NCBI RefSeq assembly: GCF_030732225.1
Contig: NZ_CP132230.1
Span: 1,392,001-1,456,000, forward strand
Reading direction: 5' to 3'
DNA length: 64,000 nucleotides
Origin: Streptococcus iniae
Lineage (GTDB): Bacteria; Bacillota; Bacilli; Lactobacillales; Streptococcaceae
Positions 53,214 through 61,060 of this stretch are shown here, one piece after another (within the stretch, counting starts at the first letter, position 1; every line of letters begins with the position of its first letter). A program made the translations under genes and the position numbers. The notes under the pieces are model-generated. The model ran no database searches. It had not been told where the DNA came from and was given only the letters and a program-made list of their open reading frames with translations.

Positions 53214-54064
53214 GTGCTGCGGATATGGCTCAAACCATACAAACTTTAGCACTCAATGTCAGACTAAGCTGTCAACTCCTTGATGTTCCTGAATCAAGTT
53301 ATTATGAACGGATTAACCGACATCCATCTAAAACTCAATTAAGGAGACAATACCTGTCACTCAAAATTTCTCAACTCTTCAATGCTAACCGAGGAATCTA
53401 TGGTGCTCCTAAAATTCATCATCTTCTATTTAAACAAGGGGAAAAAGTCGGGTTAAAACTGGTACAGAAGCTAATGAAGCAACTTCAACTCAAGTCTGTA
53501 GTCATTAAGAAATTTAAGCCTGGATACTCACTAAGTGATCACATCAATCGAAAAAATCTCATACAGACTGAACCTACAAAGAAAAATAAGGTTTGGTCAA
53601 CCGACATTACTTATATTCCTACTCAACAAGGATGGGCTTATCTCTCAACCATTATGGATCGTTATACTAAAAAAGTCATTGCTTGGGATTTGGGCAAGCG
53701 AATGACTGTAGAATTAGTGCAAAGAACTTTAAATAAGGCCATTAAATCACAAGACTATCCAGAAGCTGTTATTCTTCATTCTGACCAAGGAAGCCAGTAT
53801 ACGAGTCTAGAGTATGAAGAGTTGCTTAAGTATTATGGGATGACTCACTCTTTCAGTCGAAGGGGATACCCTTATCATAATGCCAGTCTTGAATCTTGGC
53901 ATGGACATTTAAAAAGAGAGTGGGTGTATCAATTTAAATATAAGAACTTTGAAGAAGCCTATCAGAGTATTTTCTGGTACATCGAAGCCTTTTATAATTC
54001 AAAACGAATCCATCAAAGTTTAGGGTATCTTACACCTAATCAATTTGAAAAGGTAAGTGCTTAA
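53210..54064 (+). CDS. IS3-family transposase OrfB, second type
   Basis: 284 aa with HTH_21 region (NRGIYGAPKIHHLLFKQG) and integrase core: Asp in VWSTDITYI, Asp in HSDQGSQYTS, Glu in NASLESWHGHLKRE. Clearly different from the IS981-like OrfB copies elsewhere in the window. Full length and apparently intact. Confidence 0.92.
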   Translation: MSAADMAQTIQTLALNVRLSCQLLDVPESSYYERINRHPSKTQLRRQYLSLKISQLFNANRGIYGAPKIHHLLFKQGEKVGLKLVQKLMKQLQLKSVVIKKFKPGYSLSDHINRKNLIQTEPTKKNKVWSTDITYIPTQQGWAYLSTIMDRYTKKVIAWDLGKRMTVELVQRTLNKAIKSQDYPEAVILHSDQGSQYTSLEYEELLKYYGMTHSFSRRGYPYHNASLESWHGHLKREWVYQFKYKNFEEAYQSIFWYIEAFYNSKRIHQSLGYLTPNQFEKVSA

Positions 54065-54222
54065 AATAAATAGATTAAAATTCTACGTTTGTTACTCTAA
54101 AAACTTGACTTAACCTCAAGAGTATCAAGTATGTGTGAGGATATTATTATTGTTGTTGTTTTCTTTAACTTAAGTAGTAGACGTTTTAATTGAAAGATAT
54201 AATTAACATCAATACTATTAAA

Positions 54223-55536
54223 GGTAGTGTAAAATATCTTGTGTAAACACAAAAAAGGAATAAATCCTGTATAGTAGAGTTACGACACTTCACTAGAAAG
54301 AGATTTATTCCCATGACTCAGTTTACCACAGAATTACTTAACTTCCTAGCGCAAAAACAAGATATTGATGAATTCTTTCGATCCTCTTTAGAAATAGCTA
54401 TGAATGATCTCTTGCAGGTTGAACTATCAGCTTTCCTTGGATATGAGCCATATAAAAAAGAAGGTTACAATACAGGTAATAGCCGTAATGGGACCTACTC
54501 TCGACAGTTTGAAACGAAGTATGGCTTAGTCAATTTAATCATTCCAAGAGATCGAAACGGCGAGTTTTCACCAGTTTTATTACCATCTTATGCTAGACGA
54601 GATGACCACTTGGAAGAGATGGTGATTAAACTCTATCAAACTGGCGTTACGACACGCGAAATCAGTGACATTATTGAGCGCATGTATGGTCACCACTACA
54701 GTCCAGCAACGGTGTCAAATATCACAAAAGTGACTCAAGAAAGTGTCACTGCCTTTCATGAGCGTTCCTTTCAAACTAACTACTCAGTCTTGTATCTAGA
54801 CGGAACTTACTTACCCTTGCGACGAGGTACGGTCAGTAAAGAATGTATTCACATTGCACTTGGTATCACGCCTGAAGGGTATAAATCAGTTCTTGGCTAT
54901 GAGATTGCCCCTAATGAAAATAATGTCTCTTGGTCAGATCTTCTTAAGAGGCTACAAAATCAAGGACTTAAGCAAGTTTCTCTAGTTGTTACAGACGGGC
55001 TTAACGGTGTGGATCAAATCATCCAACAAGCCTATCCAATGGCTAAACAGCAACGGTGTCTGGTTCACATTGGTCGCAATATCTCCAGTAAGGTCAAACG
55101 AGTAGATAGGGCACCTATTCTAAATCAGTTCAAGCAGATTTATCGTGCCACAAATTTACAGGAGGCTATTAAATTATTGGAACAATTTGTTTCTGAGTGG
55201 AAACCTCGTTACAAAAAGGTTATGACATCACTTGAAACAACTGAAAATCTCCTAACTTTCTATCAATTTCCACATCACATTTGGTCTAGTATTTACTCTA
55301 CAAACTTGATTGAATCACTCAATAAAGAAATCAAGCGACAAAGCAAGAAGAGGGTGGTTTTTCCAAATGAAGAAGCCTTAGAACGATGCCTTGTAAGTAT
55401 TTTCGAAGACTATAACATTAAGTTCGGAGCTCGTATTCATAAAGGATTCGGAGTATGTTTTGACACACTTGATAGCTTATTTGACTAATATTCAAAAACT
55501 CTACTCTTGTGTTTACACAAAATTATTGACAGTATC
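54223..55536 (+). mobile_element. IS905-like element (IS256 family), copy 2
   Basis: 1314 bp, ends as copy 1, target duplication CTATTAAA at 54215-54222 and 55537-55544. Since each copy keeps its own matching duplication, the 1.7 kb between the two inverted copies has not been flipped by recombination between them (or only an even number of times). Confidence 0.93.
54313..55488 (+). CDS. IS256-family transposase (IS905-like), copy 2
   Basis: 391 aa, same protein as at 51257-52432. The 90 bases before the ATG are also the same. It is transcribed toward the N-terminal piece of the ABC ATPase. Confidence 0.95.
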   Translation: MTQFTTELLNFLAQKQDIDEFFRSSLEIAMNDLLQVELSAFLGYEPYKKEGYNTGNSRNGTYSRQFETKYGLVNLIIPRDRNGEFSPVLLPSYARRDDHLEEMVIKLYQTGVTTREISDIIERMYGHHYSPATVSNITKVTQESVTAFHERSFQTNYSVLYLDGTYLPLRRGTVSKECIHIALGITPEGYKSVLGYEIAPNENNVSWSDLLKRLQNQGLKQVSLVVTDGLNGVDQIIQQAYPMAKQQRCLVHIGRNISSKVKRVDRAPILNQFKQIYRATNLQEAIKLLEQFVSEWKPRYKKVMTSLETTENLLTFYQFPHHIWSSIYSTNLIESLNKEIKRQSKKRVVFPNEEALERCLVSIFEDYNIKFGARIHKGFGVCFDTLDSLFD

Positions 55537-55959
55537 CTATTAAATGGTTCATCTAAAATAATTAAATCATAATCATTGATAAAAATATTAACCATTGACA
55601 ATTTTTTTGTCATTCCTTGAGATAAATCACTGATTTGAGTATTCCTTTTTTCTTGAAGTTGCAATTCGTCTAAAATTGTAGAACACTTTTTTTCTGATTT
55701 TGAATACTTTAAAATGATGTTGACAAATTCTTCAACCGACATATAATCAAATGGAACAAGATCAGATGATATGTAAAGTATTTTGTCCTCATTTAAACCA
55801 CTAACATCAAAAGCATCACTTGCTACTAAAAAGCGTGACAACACGTTCATCAATGTCGTTTTACCAGCACCATTACTACCAATCAAACCCACAATTTGAT
55901 TATCTGCTATTTCCATTTGGCTGATATCCAACTCAAAATTAGAATACTTATGAACAATC

Positions 55960-56034
55960 TTATTTATTTTCAAAACAATAACCTCTAACTTCTTTAAATA
56001 CTTCTCCTAAACTAAATAAATCTATTTCCGACAT
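55960..56034 (-). CDS. 24-aa peptide gene upstream of the ABC ATPase
   Basis: ATG 56034 follows the strong ribosome binding site AAGGAGAAAATA. The peptide starts MSEIDLFSLGEVFKEV and ends RGYCFENK, stop at 55960. It overlaps the TTG start of the ATPase by 14 bp. It has one cysteine and no obvious leader/core cleavage motif. It may be a coupled leader peptide, a small exported peptide or the N-terminus of a lost gene; I do not recognise it. Confidence 0.45.
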   Translation of the reverse strand: MSEIDLFSLGEVFKEVRGYCFENK

Positions 56035-56061
56035 TATTTTCTCCTTGCAACTCTTACATTT

Positions 56062-56088
56062 TAGTATATATACTACCACATTAATGTG
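56062..56088. promoter_or_regulatory. two adjacent perfect palindromes before the peptide/ABC operon
   Basis: TAGTATATATACTA (56062-56075) and CACATTAATGTG (56077-56088), separated by one base. The first contains TATACT, a possible -10 on the minus strand; the second covers the -35 region. These look like repressor operators; no regulator gene is next to them. Confidence 0.6.
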
Positions 56089-56126
56089 ATTAGAATTATT
56101 AAATTATGATTAACTTTAGAGGGACT

Positions 56127-56153
56127 ATAAAAAGCAAGCACTAGAGCTTGCTT
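56127..56153 (-). terminator. terminator after the split ABC-2 permease gene
   Basis: Minus strand AAGCAAGC-TCTAGT-GCTTGCTT then TTTAT. Confidence 0.75.
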
Positions 56154-56845
56154 CAAATAAAAATAGATAGCGACTAATATTACATTTAATTCGTAATAAA
56201 CTTATACAACTACTTGTTTGCTTTATTTACAAAATTTGCTCATAAGTCTAACTGCTTTCCCCTTTAAAAATAACTGAATACCTATTTTCGGCTATTTGAG
56301 ACATGTTATGATCCAGCACTTTCATAAGCATCTAAGCCTTTTTTCCACAACTGCAAGGCTATACCTATGAACAATAGAGAGACTAGGCATAAGCCCCCGA
56401 CATTAAATGCCGCATTTTCTCCTTTTAAAAAATAACTTGCTGGGTAATAGGCCGTAAAGGCAAAGGGAATAATAAAGCTAATTAACCAGCGTAAAAAGTG
56501 ATTATAGATTGACATTGGGTATTTGGCGAAATCATTAAACATGTAAAAGATATAAGTCACAGCGCCAGATTGCTTTGTCCAAAAGGCAATACTTGCTGTT
56601 GCAATTTTTAAAGAAGTGTAAATCAGTGTTGCAAATGGGATGGAGACAATAAAAAGCATCATCTTTGTCAATGACCAGTCTATACTTGAAAAACTTGTAG
56701 ACAATAAGAAGATACCTACAAGTAATTCACCCAAAGCATCTACTTGAAAGGTCTCAACCAAAACATGAAAGAGTGGACTAATTGGTCTAGTTAAATATTT
56801 TGAAAAGGCAACAGTTTTCTGTACAAGATTTATAAAGTGTTTTTA

Positions 56846-57625
56846 TTAGACCGTTAATCTTTTGGTCATGGGCGTCTGATAGTTTAGACTACCATGAATG
56901 CGGTGGTGATTCCACCAGTGGACATAGTCCTTGGTTTTAAGGGCCAATTCTTCTAGCGTCTGGAAAGTTTCCTGGTGGACAAATTCTATTTTGAAAGCGC
57001 GATAGGTGCTCTCAGCTACGGCATTGTCGTAAGGACAACCTGCTTGACTAAGTGAGCGTTTGATATCAAAGGCTGTAAGCACATCATCTATCAAGGCATT
57101 GTCGAACTCTTTTCCTCTGTCCGAATGGAATATCTTGACCTTGGTCAGAGCGTAAGGAATACTCTGAATCGCTTGTTTCACCAGCTCTGCTGTCTTGTGC
57201 CAACCAACCGATAAGCCAATGATTTCACGGTTGTAGAGGTCCATAATGAAACAAACATAAGCCCAGCCATTACCGACACGAACGTAGGTTAAGTCTGTCA
57301 CTAAAGCTTTTAGAGGCTTTTCTTGATGAAATTGTCTGGCTAAGTGATTAGGAATAGCTACCTCATTCTTACCTTTTGAATGTGGCTTGAAGACTGCTTT
57401 CTGATAAACAGATACTAAGTTGAGTCTGTGCATGATGCGACGAATCCGACGACGAGACCGCTGGATACCTTCATTTTCCAAACATTTCTTGATTTTCCTA
57501 GCACCGTATCTGGCCTTACTTTCGAGAAAAATAGCTTTGATATTTTCTTCAAGTTCCGCTTCAGAGACTGGTTTAACAGTCTTGTAGTAATAGCTAGAAC
57601 GAGGAATGTTCAACCAACGACACAT
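56846..57625 (-). CDS. IS3-family transposase OrfB, IS981-like copy 2
   Basis: 259 aa with YGARKIKKCLENEGIQRSRRRIRRIM and catalytic motifs VTDLTYV, HSDRGKEFDN and AVAESTYRAFK. The frame is open upstream into orfA in the -1 frame, so a fusion is the likely working form. Differs from copy 1 at many positions, mainly in the N-terminal third. Confidence 0.92.
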   Translation of the reverse strand: MCRWLNIPRSSYYYKTVKPVSEAELEENIKAIFLESKARYGARKIKKCLENEGIQRSRRRIRRIMHRLNLVSVYQKAVFKPHSKGKNEVAIPNHLARQFHQEKPLKALVTDLTYVRVGNGWAYVCFIMDLYNREIIGLSVGWHKTAELVKQAIQSIPYALTKVKIFHSDRGKEFDNALIDDVLTAFDIKRSLSQAGCPYDNAVAESTYRAFKIEFVHQETFQTLEELALKTKDYVHWWNHHRIHGSLNYQTPMTKRLTV

Positions 57626-57660
57626 AGCTGAAATGCTATATTTATCCTTATTAGCAGTGA

Positions 57661-57954
57661 TTACTTCTCTTTTCGTGCCATAATCACTGCCGCTTGCTTT
57701 AGGATATCTAGCTGCATTTCGAGTTCTTTATTGCGTTTTCGGAGTTCAATCAGTTCACGCTGTTCATCTGTCAGATTATCAATCGTTTTAAATGACCCAG
57801 TTGTTTTTGCCTGACGAACCCACTTATCGAAGGTTGATGGGGTTAACTCATATTCTTTGATAAGCTCACTTCGTTTCATCCCTGCATGGTGAAGGTCAAC
57901 GATTTGTTGCTTAAAGTCATCAGTGAAGTGGCGACGTATTTTTCTAGACATCAT
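57661..57954 (-). CDS. IS3-family transposase OrfA, IS981-like copy 2
   Basis: 97 aa (or 96 from the second ATG). Helix-turn-helix FTDDFKQQIVDLHHAGMKRSELIKEYELTPSTFDKWVRQ and coiled coil LIELRKRNKELEMQLDILKQAAVIMARKEK. AGGAGAATATG lies just before the start. Confidence 0.92.
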   Translation of the reverse strand: MMSRKIRRHFTDDFKQQIVDLHHAGMKRSELIKEYELTPSTFDKWVRQAKTTGSFKTIDNLTDEQRELIELRKRNKELEMQLDILKQAAVIMARKEK

Positions 57955-58315
57955 ATTCTCCTATTTTCTTTAGTGTAGAACACTTTATAAATTCTGTCTA
58001 GTTTAGTGTAACCGATTCAATTTATCAAAATCACCCTTTCGAACAAGTCTTTGACCCAAAGCCCAAAGGTTATCAAAAAAAAGATGATCTATACCTTTAG
58101 GAATTAAAGAAAAGCCATAGATAAAAGCAATTTCTTGGAATTTCCAACCTTCTAAGGATGGAATGTGCTGAAAAAGAACTTTCAAAAACAAAAGATTTAG
58201 CCCTTGCGTTAAAAAAACACCTAGAACCCCTACAAAAAAATCAACCTTATATTCCATAATTTGCTTGAGGTATTGTTTGATAAAAATAGCATGCATATGT
58301 TGGTATTTTCTCATC

Positions 58316-59134
58316 TTAACCTCCTTGAATAGTAATGTGTGATTGCACCTTTTTCCAAATTACTTGAGATAAAGCTATCATTACTAATAACCAAAAAACT
58401 TGAGTAAGTAAAGCCACAAGCAGTTCTGAACCTTGATATTTTCCAATAACTATCATGACAGGTGTATAAATTAAAGATGAAAATGGTAAAAAGCCTAAAA
58501 TAGCTGCAATTACTTTAGGGAAAAAAACGAGTGGAATCAAACTGCCTGACATAAAGGCTACCAAAGAATTTTTCAATAAGTTTGACCCCCAAAGGTTTTT
58601 AAAAACAAATGCTGTAAAACCAAAACAAATATTAAAGTAAAAATTAATCAAAAATGCTAGGACTAGACTGATTAAATAAGAAAAGAGTGTCATAAGAAGC
58701 ACGAATAGTGATTGTCCAGCAAAAAGTTTCATTATAACAATAAGTACTAAAAATGGTAGCCCAACACTCAAAAAGACAATCCACCTAAATCCAATCTCCA
58801 TAAAAAGATAGGAAGTCGCAAAGTGAACGGGACGCAAAAGCCTCATGATAATAGAGCCATCTTTAACTTCTTCTCCTATCATGAAAGAACTATCTGATTT
58901 TGTCAGTAAATTGGTCACAAAACTCATGATAATATAAAGAGTCACATCGGCTAAAGTAAAGCCCTCAATCAGGGCTTGGTGGGAAGATTCAAAGACCGCT
59001 TTCCAAAGGTAAAAAGCGACAAAAGCCCCCATAACATCACCAATGCGATATAAAAAGAAGTTAACCCGATAAGTTATTAATTCTTGAATGCCAGCACTAA
59101 TAAAAGGCTTGTAACGTTTCCAAAAACTAAACAT
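58316..59134 (-). CDS. ABC-2 family transporter permease
   Basis: 272 aa from ATG 59134 (AAAGGAGTTGTAAG before it; the in-frame start at 59185 is inside the ATPase gene). Six membrane helices; IQELITYRVNFFLYRIGDVMGAFVAFYLWKAVF is typical of the DUF990/ABC-2 exporter pair. Lies between the ATPase gene and the split second permease, one base after the former. Substrate unknown; such systems export lipids or antimicrobials. Confidence 0.88.
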   Translation of the reverse strand: MFSFWKRYKPFISAGIQELITYRVNFFLYRIGDVMGAFVAFYLWKAVFESSHQALIEGFTLADVTLYIIMSFVTNLLTKSDSSFMIGEEVKDGSIIMRLLRPVHFATSYLFMEIGFRWIVFLSVGLPFLVLIVIMKLFAGQSLFVLLMTLFSYLISLVLAFLINFYFNICFGFTAFVFKNLWGSNLLKNSLVAFMSGSLIPLVFFPKVIAAILGFLPFSSLIYTPVMIVIGKYQGSELLVALLTQVFWLLVMIALSQVIWKKVQSHITIQGG

Positions 59135-59135
59135 C

Positions 59136-60128
59136 TTACAACTCCTTTCGGTAAAAACGACGAATAATATCCTCAATATCCACATCAGTCATTTTTAAAT
59201 CTCTAACCACAAATTCAGCCATTGTCTTTTGAATGATATCTGCTGTATGGTAATAAGAACTGTCATATTGAATTTCTAACTGTAAGTCTTTACGGAAAAC
59301 TTTGATATTTTGTAAGCTAGCAAAATGTGACTGACGATTTTCTTGACCTGGTGCCAATTCAAAGGCCAAACTTTTCATTTTTCCAAATTTCGCCTTAAGC
59401 TCAGAGACAGTACCGTCAAAAAGTTCTTGACCCTTATCAATCATAAAAATACGATTACAAAGTTGCTCAATATCACTCAAATCATGTGTGGTTAATAAAA
59501 TTGTGGTATTTTCTTCTTGGTTAATATGAGTGATAGCTTTGCGAATATTATCTTTAACAGATACATCTAAACCAATCGTCGGTTCATCTAAAAAAAGCAC
59601 CTTAGGGTTATGTAACAAAGAAGCCGCAATATCTGCTCTCATGCGTTGACCAAGAGATAAGGTTCGAACAGGGTCTTTAATAAAATCTCCTAAATCTAAA
59701 ACCTCATTCAAGAAATCCATTCGCTTTTGAAAAGCCTTATCAGGCACATCATAGATTTCTTTTAAAACCGTATATGTCTCTTGTAAAGCTAAATCCCACC
59801 ACAACTGTGTTCTTTGACCAAAGACAACACCAATATCCTTTACATAGTCTTGGCGATTTTCCTGAGGGATTTTACCATTAATTCTACAAAATCCAGAGCT
59901 TGGTTTTAAAATACCAGTTAACATTTTAATGGTTGTTGATTTTCCAGCACCATTTGCACCAATGAATCCTAATATTTGCCCTTCAGGTACTTCAAATGAA
60001 AGGTCTTTAACTGCTTCAAAGGTTTCTTTTTGTGGTCTCATAAAGGACCTGAACGCTCCCGCTAACCCCGGTTCCTTAAGGGTTTTAATAAAATTCTTTT
60101 GAAGATGAGACACTTCAATCATTGCCAT
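59136..60128 (-). CDS. NatA-type ABC exporter ATPase
   Basis: 330 aa. Walker A GANGAGKST, Q-loop VFGQRTQLWWDL, signature LSLGQRMRADIAASLLHNP, Walker B VLFLDEPTIGLD, H-loop TTHDLSD, plus a C-terminal accessory domain (about 250-330). LSLGQRMR and QRTQLWWDL are hallmarks of the ATPases paired with DUF990 permeases. Intact, but one partner permease is split by an IS. Confidence 0.9.
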   Translation of the reverse strand: MAMIEVSHLQKNFIKTLKEPGLAGAFRSFMRPQKETFEAVKDLSFEVPEGQILGFIGANGAGKSTTIKMLTGILKPSSGFCRINGKIPQENRQDYVKDIGVVFGQRTQLWWDLALQETYTVLKEIYDVPDKAFQKRMDFLNEVLDLGDFIKDPVRTLSLGQRMRADIAASLLHNPKVLFLDEPTIGLDVSVKDNIRKAITHINQEENTTILLTTHDLSDIEQLCNRIFMIDKGQELFDGTVSELKAKFGKMKSLAFELAPGQENRQSHFASLQNIKVFRKDLQLEIQYDSSYYHTADIIQKTMAEFVVRDLKMTDVDIEDIIRRFYRKEL

Positions 60129-60261
60129 CTGTCTTATTCCTCATTTCCTTAACTCTTTCCAAAATGTCATCAGCTTATCACATTTTCTTTTTTGCTGATT
60201 ATTTTGTTAGCGCTTTATTATAACATAACAAAATAAACGGTGCAATCGCTTGCTTAAACTA

Positions 60262-60975
60262 ATCATAACCACCCGTCTAACGGGTGGTTTGAACAAGGGC
60301 TATAAGCCCAGAATACAAGCCAGCGTCTAAAGGCGCTGGCTTTCACTTTGTTCAAGCCTTATTGCTCTTGACTCGTCACTTGCCTCTCAAAGAGGCCTTT
60401 GTATTACTTGCCACTATCCCTAAAGGGATCTTCATATTCTTTTACACTTAATTTATCCACTGCTATATCATGTTTCTCTTGATCTTGTATGTATTTTTTT
60501 ATTGTGGCTTCATTCAATCCAACTGTACTTACATAATAACCTTCAGCCCAAAAATGTCGATTACCAAACTTATATTTGAGATTGGCGTGTTTATCAAACA
60601 TCATGAGTGCGCTTTTTCCTTTTAAATATCCCATAAAACTTGAAACACTAATTCTTGGGGGAATACTTACCAACATGTGGACATGGTCTGGCATCAAATG
60701 ACCTTCAATTATTTCTACACCTTTATAGCTACACAGTCTCTGAAAAATCTCACCGAGACTACTTCTGTATTGATTATAGATTATTTTTCGTCTATACTTA
60801 GGGGTGAACACAATGTGATATTTACACATCCACTTTGTGTGTGATAAGCTATGTGCCTTCTGTGCCATATTTCGACTCCTTTCGCTTTACAATTGGCTTG
60901 AACACCTATATTGGACCGCGTTAGGAGTCTTTTGGGTATAACCTTTGATGCACACCCGCATAGCGGGTGGTTTTT
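60262..60975 (-). mobile_element. IS200/IS605-family element (IS200-like)
   Basis: A lone Y1 transposase gene lies between subterminal hairpins: AACCACCCG-TCTAA-CGGGTGGTT (60267-60289) with AGCCAGCG..CGCTGGCT (60321-60344) on one side, and CACCCGC-ATA-GCGGGTG near 60953-60969 on the other. No terminal inverted repeats or target duplication, as usual for this family. Exact ends not fixed. Confidence 0.75.
60404..60868 (-). CDS. tnpA: IS200/IS605-family TnpA transposase
   Basis: 154 aa HUH single-strand transposase. The HUH motif is in MPDHVHMLVSIPP and the catalytic Tyr in EATIKKYIQDQEKHD. N-terminal KYHIVFTPKYRRKIIY and HFWAEGYYVSTVG are family hallmarks. No TnpB or recognisable guide RNA gene accompanies it. 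Appears full length. Confidence 0.95.
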   Translation of the reverse strand: MAQKAHSLSHTKWMCKYHIVFTPKYRRKIIYNQYRSSLGEIFQRLCSYKGVEIIEGHLMPDHVHMLVSIPPRISVSSFMGYLKGKSALMMFDKHANLKYKFGNRHFWAEGYYVSTVGLNEATIKKYIQDQEKHDIAVDKLSVKEYEDPFRDSGK

Positions 60976-61020
60976 TGTTTCACACCTTCGGAGTGAAACG
61001 GACTAAAAGTCACATAAACT

Positions 61021-61046
61021 AAAAAGAAGCCTCTATAGGCTCCTTT
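61021..61046 (-). terminator. thrS terminator
   Basis: Minus strand AAGGAGCCT-ATAG-AGGCTTCTT followed by TTTAG. Confidence 0.75.
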
Positions 61047-61060
61047 AAACAATAATTATT

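Larger units (their letters stand above)
52898..54114 (+). mobile_element. IS3-family element of a second type
   Basis: About 1.2 kb with orfA and orfB. Ends are approximate: the left side has CCTTAAATCTTAGAGTCAC and the right side, complemented, GTTAAGTCAAGTTTTTAGAGTAAC, sharing TTAGAGT. It interrupts the ABC ATPase between DTLE and LNDICDEY. No clean target duplication was found. Confidence 0.75.
52786..55973 (-). pseudogene. ABC transporter ATPase cut into three pieces by two insertion sequences
   Basis: Piece 1 (55973 down to 55537) starts at a TTG behind AGAGGTTATTGTT and holds Walker A (GSNGAGKTT), signature (DLSQGMTKKLS) and Walker B (LIILDEPFN). Piece 2 (54222 down to 54115) continues FNSIDVNYIFQLKRLLLKLKKTTT and IIISSHILDTLE (H-loop). 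Piece 3 (about 52897 down to 52786) gives LNDICDEYIYLKDGKVAKH and ends ELERELID. IS905-like copy 2 sits between pieces 1 and 2 (target duplication CTATTAAA) and an IS3 element between 2 and 3. Put together it is a normal ATPase of about 225 aa. Partner of the permease pseudogene downstream. Confidence 0.85.
56801..58019 (-). mobile_element. IS3-family element (IS981-like), copy 2
   Basis: 1219 bp, ends TGAATCGGTTACACTAAAC and TGAAAAGGCAACAGTTTTC, 4-bp target duplication ATTT at 56797-56800 and 58020-58023. Same family as copy 1 but diverged in sequence. Confidence 0.93.
56306..58314 (-). pseudogene. ABC-2 family (DUF990-type) permease, split by IS981-like copy 2
   Basis: N-terminal piece (58314 down to 58020): MRKYQHMHAIFIKQYLKQIME.. 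to VRKGDFDK. C-terminal piece (56800 down to 56306): YLTRPISPLFHVLVETFQVD.. to KGLDAYESAGS. The IS at 56801-58019 is flanked by ATTT on both sides (AAAT on the coding strand). Deleting it and one duplicate gives GDFDKYLTRPISPLF in frame, a protein of about 260 aa with six membrane helices. It would pair with the permease at 58316 and the ATPase at 59136. The interruption should inactivate this exporter unless one half suffices. Confidence 0.88.

Noticed and set aside
51209..55536. Composite transposon formed by the two IS905-like copies
   Set aside because: Each copy has its own matching 8-bp duplication, and the enclosed DNA is just parts of the host ABC genes plus another IS; a composite unit would show one duplication at the outer ends.
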